Source: Mauremys mutica (Eukaryota > Chordata > Testudines > Geoemydidae). From it: DNA of 64,000 nt. Shown here in pieces: positions 55,037 through 64,000 of this stretch. The stretch lies in NCBI RefSeq assembly GCF_020497125.1, contig NC_059075.1:39964003-40028002 (forward strand). Direction: 5' to 3'. The notes beneath the pieces are model-generated. The model worked only from the letters and a program-made list of their open reading frames with translations. It did no database searches and was not told the DNA's origin. A program made the position numbers and the translations under genes. Each line of letters begins with the position of its first letter. Within the stretch, counting starts at the first letter, position 1.

Positions 55037-57189
55037 CTCCTTCCATATATAGTTAGTGCAGCTACCCTGCTCTCACAACTGAGATCAGTGGAGGTACTCA
55101 CCCCTCATGAGACAGCTTCTGCCATGGTGTTTTCCCATGAGGGCTCCTCGTACTAGAGAAACTTGCCTCCCCTTTCCTTGTCCCAACCCATCCCATCCCC
55201 AATTTTGTAACCTTCTGGGCATACTGCAAAGACCACCTTTATCATCAGGCTTTTTAGGGAGGGGTGACCTGAGGGTGCTGGGAAAGGGAGAGCTAGTGGA
55301 TAATTATGAGCAATCCTTTATGTAATTGTGTGTGTTTTAAGTGATGGGATAGGCACCTAGAGCTCAGAGTGCATTCCAAAAAGACACTTTTAGAAATACG
55401 AAGAAATAAAATAAAGATTTAGATAGTGTTGGGTCTAGCAAACAAAGATTAAGCTGGGACAAGAGTCCTGTTTTAAGATGGTTACATTAGAAATGAAAGG
55501 ATCGCTTCTGGAGAAGACCCCCACCTGTAGCCAATGCCCTTCACCACTTTTAGACCTTAAGGGAATTATCACAATTATAAGATATAAATATTAAACAGAA
55601 GTTACTAAATTTATACAGTTTATACAGAGGCTCACATTAACTAAAGTACTTATTCACATGGTACTATACACACTGCCACACATGCATGCTCATGAACACT
55701 AATGCAGGCACTTCCTCACTCTTGCTCGTTCAGACAAGCAATACATCTCTCCACTTCTAACAGAACCCTCTAAGCTACAGTTACTGCCCATCCCTAAACT
55801 GAAGGACTGTCTAACAACTTTATCCGGAAATGCATTAAAAGAGAGCATCAGACTCAGAGAGAGATCAGTGGAATTGTTAAGAAAGCTGTTCTGATACATC
55901 AGTTACTTTATAATAATGCTGTGGTCTATGTCCCATTTTGCAGACTGTTAGTGGGAGGACGTGGTTTTGTGATATATATTAAGAGGGGGACTGGGGCACT
56001 TTGCATGAAGGATCCCAACATGGACGATTACCCTGGGCTGGAAAAGCACCAGAGAAACTGCTCTGACTCCAAGTATCTAAACTGCGAAAGTTCATGGGGG
56101 GGTCTGAGCAGTCCCTTCTCCCCCAACTCCAAGGTCCTTTTAAAAATGTTTTTCTTGCAGCAGCTAATGCAGCTTCCAAAAAGGTGGCAACCTCTGCTAT
56201 TGTGCATTGGCAAAACCTCCAAGCCCAGATTCTAGATCTCCCTATTTATGGTCAGGTCAGCTCTCTAGACCAGCCCTGAAAGGTGCGCAACTCGGAAGGC
56301 TGGCTGCCCTTCTTTGTCACCAAGCAATCCCTGGCCATCAGCGACTATGCCTGCCACCAGCACATCTCCAGGCACTCCAAAGCTCTATAAATGGCTGTTT
56401 CCATAGCAACTTCCCCCCAAAACCTGTAGCTCCGTAAGTGCCTTGACAGCTGAAAATGTAATTCTGCCGAGGAAGAAGGAAAAAAAGGCCAAGCGAATTT
56501 CCCTTTACAATGGGAGCTATTTCCACAGAGGCCATGTCACTGTCACTGCAGAAGAGCCGGGTATCTTTGCCTCCCCTTGTTTTACCAAGCCAAAGATAAA
56601 AGAGCCTCTGATAGCAGATGCCATGAGTGAAAGCCTCATACCCGGCACAAAACGGCTCTATTTCTTCTTGCCGTGATTTGTATTTTCTGTGTGAATTGCT
56701 TGGTGGTGAGAAATGCCAGGTCGCCAGCATCGGAGAAGAAAGTGCTCTAGTTATCCCCCTAACACATGCAATGTCAAGGCAAGTTTTCCCCTATACAATC
56801 CTGTAACAGAGGGACCCCTTCCAGCAGTGAGAGAGGAGATCAGGTGTCAGGGCCCATTTGGTCCTTGGCCTCATTGCCCATAGTGAGGCTTATGGGGGTG
56901 TTGTGATGCTGATTCGGCCTGCCTGCCAGGCACCCAGACATGAACCTGCCACCTGCCAACTCATTGGTGAAGCCCATCAGGCAGAAATAGAAAGATTCTG
57001 CTATTTCTGAGGTCACAAGTACATTCTATGACAATTTCTGTAGCTGGGAGAGACACAGGGCCCTGATCACAGGAACCAATCCAGCAGGGAGTTGCATAAA
57101 ATGACCTAAGAGACTAATCGTTTATCCCACTATTCAGTGCTTTCGCCAGTTTGAGGCTGAATAGCTCCAGCCAGAGATTTTTGAACAAT
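55037..57189. other. Anonymous sequence, no gene recognised
   Basis: About 2.1 kb. Open frames of 100-130 codons at 55921-56235 plus and 56338-56730 minus overlap frames on the other strand and show no domain. A single-exon host gene is not supported. Confidence 0.5.
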
Positions 57190-57194
57190 TACCC

Positions 57195-57420
57195 TGGGAG
57201 ACTACTGCACAGAGGCAGTACAGTCTAGGAGCTGGAGCAAGGCATTGTGAGTCTGCTCTGTGCCTATTCCCAGCTCTGCCACCGACATGCCATGAGGCCT
57301 GGGGCTAATCTCCAAGCCTCAGTTTCCTCATCTTTAAAATGAGACTAATATTTACTCACCTCGGTAAAGCACTTTGAAATGTTCAGATGAAAAGCACCAT
57401 ATACATGCAAGCAATTAATA
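57195..57420 (+). mobile_element. MIR/CORE-type SINE, nearly full length
   Basis: AGGCAGTACAGTCTAGGAG (tRNA-derived head), CCCAGCTCTGCCACCGAC, AAGCCTCAGTTTCCTCATC, TTTAAAATGAGACTAATATT and TAAAGCACTTTGAAATGTTC occur in order. It is the best plus-strand MIR of the window. Confidence 0.88.
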
Positions 57421-57660
57421 ATGCTTTGCAGATCTGTAAAGCCTCATGTGTGAGGATCCCAAACAACTTTACAAACACCTCTGAAGCCTTAGAACACCCA
57501 TGGGAGGTGCAAAGTATCATTGTCCCCAAAATACAGATGGGGAAACTGAGGCAGAGAGTGGCTAAGCAACTTGCCTAGGGTCACACAGGAAGTCAACAAC
57601 AGCGATAGAAATGGGATCCCCTCTGACACTGGTTCCCAGGCCTGTGCTCTAACTACAAGC
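57420..57660 (-). mobile_element. MIR/CORE-type SINE, inverted neighbour
   Basis: TGAGGATCCCAAACAACTTT, ACAGATGGGGAAACTGAGGC, AGCAACTTGCCTAGGGTCAC and CAGGCCTGTGCTCTAACTAC in reverse-strand order. It directly abuts the plus-strand copy, giving a tail-to-tail pair. Confidence 0.85.
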
Positions 57661-58584
57661 CACTCTTTGATCCACAGTTAGTAAAATCATGGCCCTCAAT
57701 GTTAGGATTTTTCATTACATCTGGCCTACATTTCCCTTTGCTCAGCTTCATCTCATGCCTCATCATTATTGCTCTCTGTTTTATTTCCTGGCAGCTTTCC
57801 ATGGACCTATGTTTCACAGGGACCTGCTAGAGCACTTCAAGGTTTAATCTGAAGACACTTCTGCTCCTTCAAGTATCCCAGTTCTGAGTAGCCCCCTGGT
57901 TTTCCTCCGATTGCTACCATATGGTCCTGCATCAAACCATTTCCCACCAGAAACCAGGGCACAAGCCAGAATACTCAGGCATATCTATTTCTTCTGGAAC
58001 CACAGAGACTGTGCTGATTTCTTACCATGAAGGAGGGAGGGAGGGAGATGACTGCAGGGGGAGGAAGGGTTATGGAGGAGAAACAATGTTTCTTCCGGTT
58101 GATTAAATTCCAGAGACAAGGGTTTTTTGATTCTTCTCTCCCTCAAACATGTAGAAAAGTAAAAGGGATAATCTGGAGCTGGGAGCTCTTTGAAAAGCAA
58201 AGGAGCTGCAAAAGAAATTAAAATTAGTTCAATATTTATACAGTACAGTTCTAATTAAATTAATAGGCCCACAGATGTGCTGGAGAGAGATCAGCAACGC
58301 GTCTCCTTCCCCTGAACCCTTTTCCCCCTTCCATACGAGCGCAAATTAACTACAGTACGATACAATTGCAGCTTCTTACTTTGTTGCTTTTTTTTTAAGG
58401 AAGAAAAAAATAGATAGACATGATAATTTCTCATGGAAGGAAAATAAAATTAAATGAAGAGCACAAGCATCTCTTCCCAGACAGACACCTGTTAGTGACT
58501 GGTGGAGAGCAGCACCTATCACTGGAGACCTTGCTGATTGTCTTGCAAAGAAAGCCTGGGATAAACTCAGGGGCCAGTCAGGTG
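57661..58584. other. Anonymous sequence
   Basis: No gene. A purine-rich GGAGGGAGGGAGG run lies near 58032. Confidence 0.5.
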
Positions 58585-58948
58585 CATACCTCCCAACAAT
58601 CCTGGGTTTCATGGGACTGTCCTGCTTTGCCCCCTAAAACTCCTTGCCCCAGTAGAAAGGCAGTTTGCCTCAAGGCTCCCATTTAAGAGGGCCCCCAAAA
58701 CAAGCAGCATGGCAGCTGGGCACATGGGGTCACAGCTTCACTGAAGTTTGGCCTGCCCTGCCCGCCGTCTCTGTCAACCAAGGGATGGCCGGGCCAAATT
58801 TGAGCTGCCCTGCAACCCCGTTGCTAGGGCACACCGTTAATCAAATTTTGCCCGTCTGCACCTCCATCTCCATCTATGGAGAGGTGGCTGGACCAAACCT
58901 GGGTGGCGCTGTGTCCCATTTTAGCCACTTGAAATGTTGGCAGGTATG
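58585..58948. mobile_element. TIR DNA element, probably hAT-type
   Basis: Starts CATACCTCCCAACA and ends TGTTGGCAGGTATG, inverted termini of about 14 bp with one mismatch. CAGGTG lies next to both ends. The interior has TTTGAGCTGCCCTGC-like pieces but no transposase. Confidence 0.75.
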
Positions 58949-59290
58949 CAGGTGGGACGTGGGTGACATCTCATCCTGGGATCCGCAAGATTGCCTTAGT
59001 GACATTCAGCATCAGAACTGCTCCCCCTTCAACAGGCCCACAGATGTGCTGGATTTACTCCCTTCAAGCCCTCCTCCCAAACATTCAGTCCTACCCTGAA
59101 TACACTAGGCTCTTATTTATTGCTTTTCAACCAAAGAGCTCAACAGCACTTTATAAAGGTGTTTAACAATCACTGGGTTGCATTTTCTGCCACAGTAGGC
59201 ACAGAACAGAAAGATGAGCCCACGGGGTGGAGCAGCCACATTTTACCCTATGGGTTCTGGGCTGTTCTGGAAAACAAAATGGCTCAGCGC
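58949..59290. other. Anonymous sequence
   Basis: Nothing recognisable. The phrase GGCCCACAGATGTGCTGG near 59035 repeats one at 58265. Confidence 0.5.
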
Positions 59291-59612
59291 AAGGGCCGGC
59301 TCTACTGTTTTCGCCGCCCCAAGCATCGCGCTGAATTGCCGCCGTGGACAGCGGGGGCAGTCCATGCGCCGTTAGGGCAGCACACGTGTTTCCGCGGCAG
59401 CGGCAATTCGGCAGCACCGAACATAGAAGCTGCCGCTGAATTGCTGCCGCCGCAGAGACGCGCGTGCCACCCTAACGGTGCACGGACTGCCCCCACCGTC
59501 CGTGGCGGCAATTCGGTGCGATGTTTGGGGGCAAAAATACACGGACTGCCGCCCCTTGCAGATTGCTGCCCCAAGTACCTGCTTGGAATGCTGGTGCCTG
59601 GAGCCGGTCCTG
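59291..59612. mobile_element. hAT-type MITE, GGCCGGCTC family, second copy
   Basis: AGGGCCGGCTCTAC at one end and the inverse CTGGAGCCGGTCCTG at the other. Internal GAATTGCCGCCG words repeat in both orientations, giving a strong hairpin. The 8-bp flanks CTCAGCGC and CGGAGCGT match at only 5 of 8. CpG-rich; long open frames across it are artefacts. Confidence 0.88.
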
Positions 59613-59674
59613 CGGAGCGTAAGTGAGAGGAAGCCTCCTGCCCCAACCTGCTCCCATGCTGTGGGAGCCAGCAC

Positions 59675-60465
59675 GATTGATCGATTTAAATCATGATTTA
59701 AATCAGCAAGCAGGAAATCTTGATTTCAAGCATCGATTTTAATTCTGTTTTGCATTTGTCCTGTTTAGTTATTGTCCTAAAGGTTAGTTGGTAACTATTA
59801 AAATGTAGATCTGCAACCATATATAGCCTTTACATTAAATTTGGTACTTCTTTTTACTGACCAACAGGATACACCATATCTATACACAATCATTTACACA
59901 ATTATACAGCTAAATATAGATTTATTCAGAGACTCAATTTTTTTATTATGTTAGAAAGCAGTGAATGACATTTCTTATTTAGTAGATGATTTATGTTTTT
60001 ACTCATGGTTTGTGTCAAGCTTCATTCGGATGGAAATTGGAATTAAACGTTCACAAAAAACAGCTTTTTAAAATTGTTTTTTTTAGTTAAATAAAATAAC
60101 TTTAAATGTGCTGGGTACATAAAGATAAATTTATCAAAGCATGCTTTGCATTTAAAATTAAGAGATTTATTAAACAAAGGAAGTATCTGTAGTTAGTGAT
60201 TTAAATTAATTGTTTCTGGTCACCATATCCTTCCAAATATAAATACTAGTAGATCTCATCTTCTCACTTTGGTAGCAAACATGACCTGCTTAATGTTATT
60301 TTTTATTTAATTAAAATTATATCAATAGTTTAGGAGTGAATATAGTCTGTCATATCAAATTTAATTTTAAGCAGGCTTTTTTTTTAAAAATGTTTAAATA
60401 CAAACAATTTTTAATAAAAATATCTGATTTTAAAAAAATAATAATTCTTTTTTTTATTTCATCCT
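59675..60465. mobile_element. AT-rich interspersed repeat with palindromic start
   Basis: Opens with two copies of the palindrome GATTTAAATC separated by two bases (59683-59704). It continues for about 780 bp of very AT-rich sequence that differs sharply from both flanks and ends in poly-T. No coding frame of note. Probably a DNA transposon, class not assigned. Confidence 0.55.
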
Positions 60466-60529
60466 GGGAGGAAGCATAGGGCTTTTTACTCAGAATTATG
60501 GAACAGGACCAACATATAGGAGCCAGAAT

Positions 60530-60690
60530 CTGTTCTAATTCAATTTTACAGATGGGAAATTAAGGCACAAAAAGGTGAAGTGACGTGCCCAAGGTTATAC
60601 AGCCAGTTAGTAGCAGAGTCAGGAACAGAGCCCAGATCTCTTGATGCTCTCAAGCTTATGTTCTGACCACTAGACAGTGCTCCCTTCCTT
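60530..60690 (-). mobile_element. MIR/CORE-type SINE
   Basis: ACAGATGGGAAATTAAGGCA, GTGACGTGCCCAAGGTTATA, CAGCCAGTTAGTAGCAGAG and GAACAGAGCCCAGATC in reverse-strand order. Confidence 0.82.
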
Positions 60691-61233
60691 TTCTGACCCA
60701 AAAACTTATCTCCAGCTCAGCAAACACCACATGGGCCACATAACTCCTGAGAGGCCTGGAATGATTATTCTGCAGCAGGCAACAGGTTGGCCACTGCAGA
60801 AGTACAAATCTTTCTCCTTTCTAACCCCTTCATCTTGAACCCAAGCATGCGGGGGAGGAAGAGCTCTGCAAACCATCAACTCTCACACTGATACTTGCTA
60901 TCTTGGACAGTCCCTCTCTCACCCTACCTCTAACGACTATTCAGTTCATGGGAATTCCCACAGCACAGCACAGCACAGCTCAGCACATAGGCCACCAGAT
61001 CAGACTCAGAGCAAGGGCCCCTTCCTTGTGCACAATCATGCAGAGGGGGGACCCTTCCTAGTCACACTCAGTACAGAGGAACGGGGTGCAGAAAGGATCT
61101 AAGAGATCAGAGAAGAGCTAATAAATATAATCAATAATTCATAAAATACTGGGGAGGAGGAGAATCAGGATTAGCTCAGTGGAATTAGGGGGAAGGAAAG
61201 TGGAACATTTACCGGTTCAAACAAATGACTATG
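60691..61233. other. Anonymous sequence
   Basis: No gene. An ACAGC(A) pentamer repeat, CACAGCACAGCACAGCACAG, lies near 60961. Confidence 0.55.
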
Positions 61234-61578
61234 TTAGAGCCTGTCCAGAATTGTTGACCAAATATTTTCCTGCCAAAAAATGGAATTTTGTGGGGGGAAA
61301 AATTCCCCCACAGGAAAATGTCATTTTCAACTAAATTTTTCATGGGAAATTTCAAACCAGACTGAAAATTTTGAATTTGTTTAATTTGTATTTTTCAATT
61401 CTATTTTCAAAACTGAACCAAAATTTCAGACGAAAACCTAAATCAAAATGAAAATTTAGAACTGAATAAAAAAAGAATTGTTTCCTTTCAAAATTTCCCA
61501 TGAAAAACTGAAAAATGGTGAACAAAAAAATTCAACATTTTTCATGGGAAACGAAATCAGCTTTGCGACCAGCTCTAA
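61234..61578. mobile_element. AT-rich MITE, complete
   Basis: Begins TTAGAGCCTGTCCAG and ends, inverted, as TTTAGAGCTGGTCGC, termini of about 12 bp. Between them are repeated TTTTCATGGGAAA and GAAAATTT words in both orientations. It is the reference for the eroded copies at 29300-29492 and 33500-33777. Confidence 0.75.
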
Positions 61579-62031
61579 ACAAAGCCTGCTGGACACACCC
61601 AGCCCCTGGTAGGATTTACCAGTCACCTGCCTCACTTCACATAGTGTGACCAGGCCACAACATTAAAACTCCCATGCTAATACCTCTCTGCAGCTCCCCC
61701 ATTTCAACCAGGGCTGAAAGGCCCAGAGGCCACCCAGGGAGCATGAAGGGACTTGCACATAACAGCATAGGAGAAAGTGTCCCTTCAGCAAGAGGTAGAA
61801 AGAGGAGGAAGAAACAACAAGAAGAGGAGAAACAATAGAGGAAGGAGGAAACGGTGAGATGGAAACAAGGAAGAGGCAGAGAAGTAAGAAAGAGGAGTTA
61901 CTTCCCAGGAGATATGGAGAGGAGCAGAAACGAGAGAAGGAGGAAGGAAGGAGCAGTGAACAAAAGGTCGGGGGAGATAGAGACGTTTTCATCCTTTGTG
62001 CAGTATGCCTGGACAGTGTGGACCTCAGATC
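61579..62031. other. Purine-rich anonymous sequence
   Basis: A plus-strand stretch rich in GAGGAAG words at about 61790-61970 produces open frames on both strands that are compositional artefacts. Confidence 0.6.
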
Positions 62032-62039
62032 CACAATAG

Positions 62040-62276
62040 CAGGGCTGGCTCCAGCGTTTTTGCCACCCCAAGCAGCCAAAAAAATAAAAAAGCCGTGATC
62101 TGCGGCACTTGGGCCGCCGCTTCATTCTTCAGCAGCAATGTGACGGCAGGTCCTTTCCTCCGAGAGGGACTGGGGGTCCCGCCACCAAATTGCCACCAAA
62201 GAGCCATACGTGCCGCCCCTTTCTGTTGGCCACCCCAAACACCTGCTTGCTGCGCTGGTGCCTGGAAACAGCCCTG
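62040..62276. mobile_element. hAT-type MITE, GGCCGGCTC family, third copy
   Basis: CAGGGCTGGCTCCAG at one end, CTGGAAACAGCCCTG at the other. The flanks CACAATAG and CACAGGGG match at 6 of 8. More diverged than the 15135 and 59291 copies. Confidence 0.85.
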
Positions 62277-62928
62277 CACAGGGGTAGCATGGGCATGAGT
62301 GATGCTGGTGTAGGACTCACAGCCCCAGCTATTTCCTGGTTGCTCCTTTATTAGTTTGGGGTTTTTTTCCACCAGGCAGGATCTTGTTTTCATCTTGTTG
62401 TGATGGTGGTTTTTTTCCCCCTTTCTCCCCAAGAGCAGCTGTCACATTCACTTAGGGCCCAGGAACCGCTGCACTATCGGTGTATGTGATTAATTACACT
62501 GTTAGTCCTCATTAAGTCAGTGGATTGATGCTCCAGCGGCGAGGAAGACCAGAAGGATAAGCTATTGTGAGCCGGCAGGATCCATGCTCTGTAGTTTGTG
62601 TGAGTTGGGCATGTGGTGGGGCTTTTGTCCCCAAAAACAGCAATATCCGAGTTGGGGTTTGGTGTGTTAAGGAAACTGCAAATCTTCTGTTCCTCACAGG
62701 GTGTATTCAGTCAAACACCACAATGCCCTGGAATATTTTACTGTCAGAGCCTATTCTATTTTGTACAGCGGAGAAGTAGTGCAATGGGTAGAGCTAATGT
62801 CAGTGCCCTGCTGAATTCTGCTAATGCTTTTTCTCTACATGTGACACCCAAAGGGTTAATCAGCTCTTAGAAGTTGCTGATTAACTGCCCTCAGGATCAT
62901 TGATTAGCCAGTGGGGGTGATATCATAA
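62277..62928. other. Anonymous sequence
   Basis: No gene recognised. Confidence 0.5.
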
Positions 62929-63385
62929 CATAAGCCCAGCTCTGTGGGTGCTCAGAGTTTCAAGCACCCATGGAGAAAAAACAAGGTGTGCTCAGCACCC
63001 AAGGGGCTGGACAGGCTGCTGCTCTGGTGGCCCTGGGTCTGGCCACCAATCTGCTATTCAGCAGCTGGCCCTGCACCCCCATCAGTGGCTCTGCCACTGA
63101 TCAGCTGTTGAGCAGGGTTGCCCCATGGGGCTGTCCCGCTGGATCAGCTCTTGAGTATGGCTGCCCTGCCACTCGCTCCTCTCTTCCCCCTTCCCCCACA
63201 CCGCCCTTAAGGCAGGAGGGAGCAGAAAAGAGCAAGCAGCAGTGGGCGGGAGGCACTCAGGCAAGGGGTCTCAGGAGAAGGGACGGAGCTGGGGTGGGAA
63301 GAGGTGGAGTGGGGGCAGGACCTTGGGGGAGGGGATGGAGCTGGTGTTGGGCACCCACCGGCAAAACCAAAAGTCACCGCCTATG
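62929..63385. mobile_element. GC-rich TIR element, second copy of the 31030 family
   Basis: Starts CATAAGCCCAGCTCTGTGG and ends AAGTCACCGCCTATG, like the 31030-31450 element. Shared interior blocks are GGTGTGCTCAGCACCCA and the G-rich GGGGTGGGAAG runs. TCATA lies just outside both ends. Its 179-codon frame is an artefact. Confidence 0.75.
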
Positions 63386-64000
63386 CTCATATGGATGCCA
63401 TGCTTCCATTGTGTATTTCACTGGAGGAGCATGTTGCCACCTTGCATCCCATTGGGGATGGAGCTCTTTGGGAAGCATAGAAGAGATTGCATGTTGCTTG
63501 TTAAGTTGAATTAACCCCTCCACCTGCAGAAGTCGTTGAGTTTCTGGTTCATCTCTAGGTGCTCGAATAAGTCCAAACCGAGAGTTCCCAAGGAAGATCT
63601 GCCAAACAGAGCACTCCTTTTCTGCTCAAACCCTGCACAATAGTCCTTGCCAGCAATTGTCCTGTAATCGAGGATGGAGATATAGTGTGTAGCGGGAGGG
63701 AATTGTATTCTAAAGTCTCCTTAAGATTTTAAAAGCAGACAAGTGGACCCCAGTGCAAGCTTCCCCACCCCCTTGCAATTGGAGGGGCACTGCACTTGAA
63801 TTAGTATCTGTTTTTGGAAGGTTTATTGAGTAGTGATATGTTGAGGATTCAGTGTTACTTGAGTTTCCTGCCAAGTGATCCCCTGCCCAAAGCCCAGCAG
63901 TACAGCTCTTGACACAATATTGTGTTGCTTCTGGCATTTCACTGACTTTCCAAACCCAGTGGGGGAAACTCAGATGTGGGAGACTGAAAAGGATGGTCAC
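63386..64000. other. Anonymous sequence at the window edge
   Basis: No gene recognised. A minus-strand frame is open to the window end (63710-64000, 96 codons) but shows no domain and could be chance. Confidence 0.45.

Noticed and set aside
59120..59696. Overlapping frames up to 168 codons
   Set aside because: They run through the hairpin hAT MITE at 59291-59612 and are mirrored on the other strand because of its inverted repeats.
62970..63509. 179-codon frame
   Set aside because: It lies inside the GC-rich TIR element at 62929-63385 and its composition follows the element's G-rich runs.

Overview
The window reads as non-coding DNA from an amniote, most likely a turtle. The evidence is its repeat content: several CR1 (chicken-repeat-1) LINE copies, many MIR/CORE-type SINE relics with L2-like tails, Penelope-like elements (PLEs) with a GIY-YIG endonuclease, and many short non-autonomous hAT and Tc1/mariner-type DNA transposons, many with legible target-site duplications (TSDs). 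The turtle assignment rests on remembered repeat families, not on a database search. I recognise no host protein-coding exon, tRNA, rRNA or CRISPR array. Every recognisable protein-coding remnant belongs to a transposable element.

Layout. 1-7.5 kb: a Tigger-like MITE fragment, a microsatellite, CR1 3' UTR and MIR relics, otherwise anonymous. 7.5-10.6 kb: a short PLE-related insertion with a hammerhead-like motif, a GC-rich repeat bracketed by 46-bp direct repeats, a minus-strand CR1 reverse-transcriptase fragment and a hAT MITE. 12.3-18.4 kb: two degraded CR1 copies, one invaded by a folded-back retroviral LTR and one by a hAT MITE, plus a CR1 3' end. 18.6-25.4 kb: hAT elements with 8-bp TSDs, one carrying about 1.4 kb of GC-rich sequence and one carrying a nested mariner-type MITE. 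26-38.1 kb: CR1, MIR, a PLE tail split by a MITE, several TIR elements and a probable solo LTR split by a hAT. 38.1-44 kb: mostly anonymous, with a 50-bp minisatellite. 44.1-45.0 kb: a PLE insertion with a GIY-YIG reading frame, inverted arms and a 14-bp TSD. 46.6-49.6 kb: the best CR1 copy, with ORF1 esterase, endonuclease and partial RT. 50.1-51.3 kb: three PLE-type insertions in a row, including a perfect 82-bp foldback. 51.8-64 kb: MIR, CR1 ends, hAT and mariner MITEs and AT-rich elements.

The most interesting structure is the PLE-related family. Full PLE tails and the short insertions share one fold: a short stem, a CUGANGA-type core, a hairpin, then GAAA and the other half of the short stem. 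This matches a hammerhead ribozyme with a minimal stem III. One copy (50650-50689, minus) keeps the whole core. Two of the PLE-type insertions begin with an inverted partial copy of themselves, and TSDs of 7 to 14 bp flank the set.
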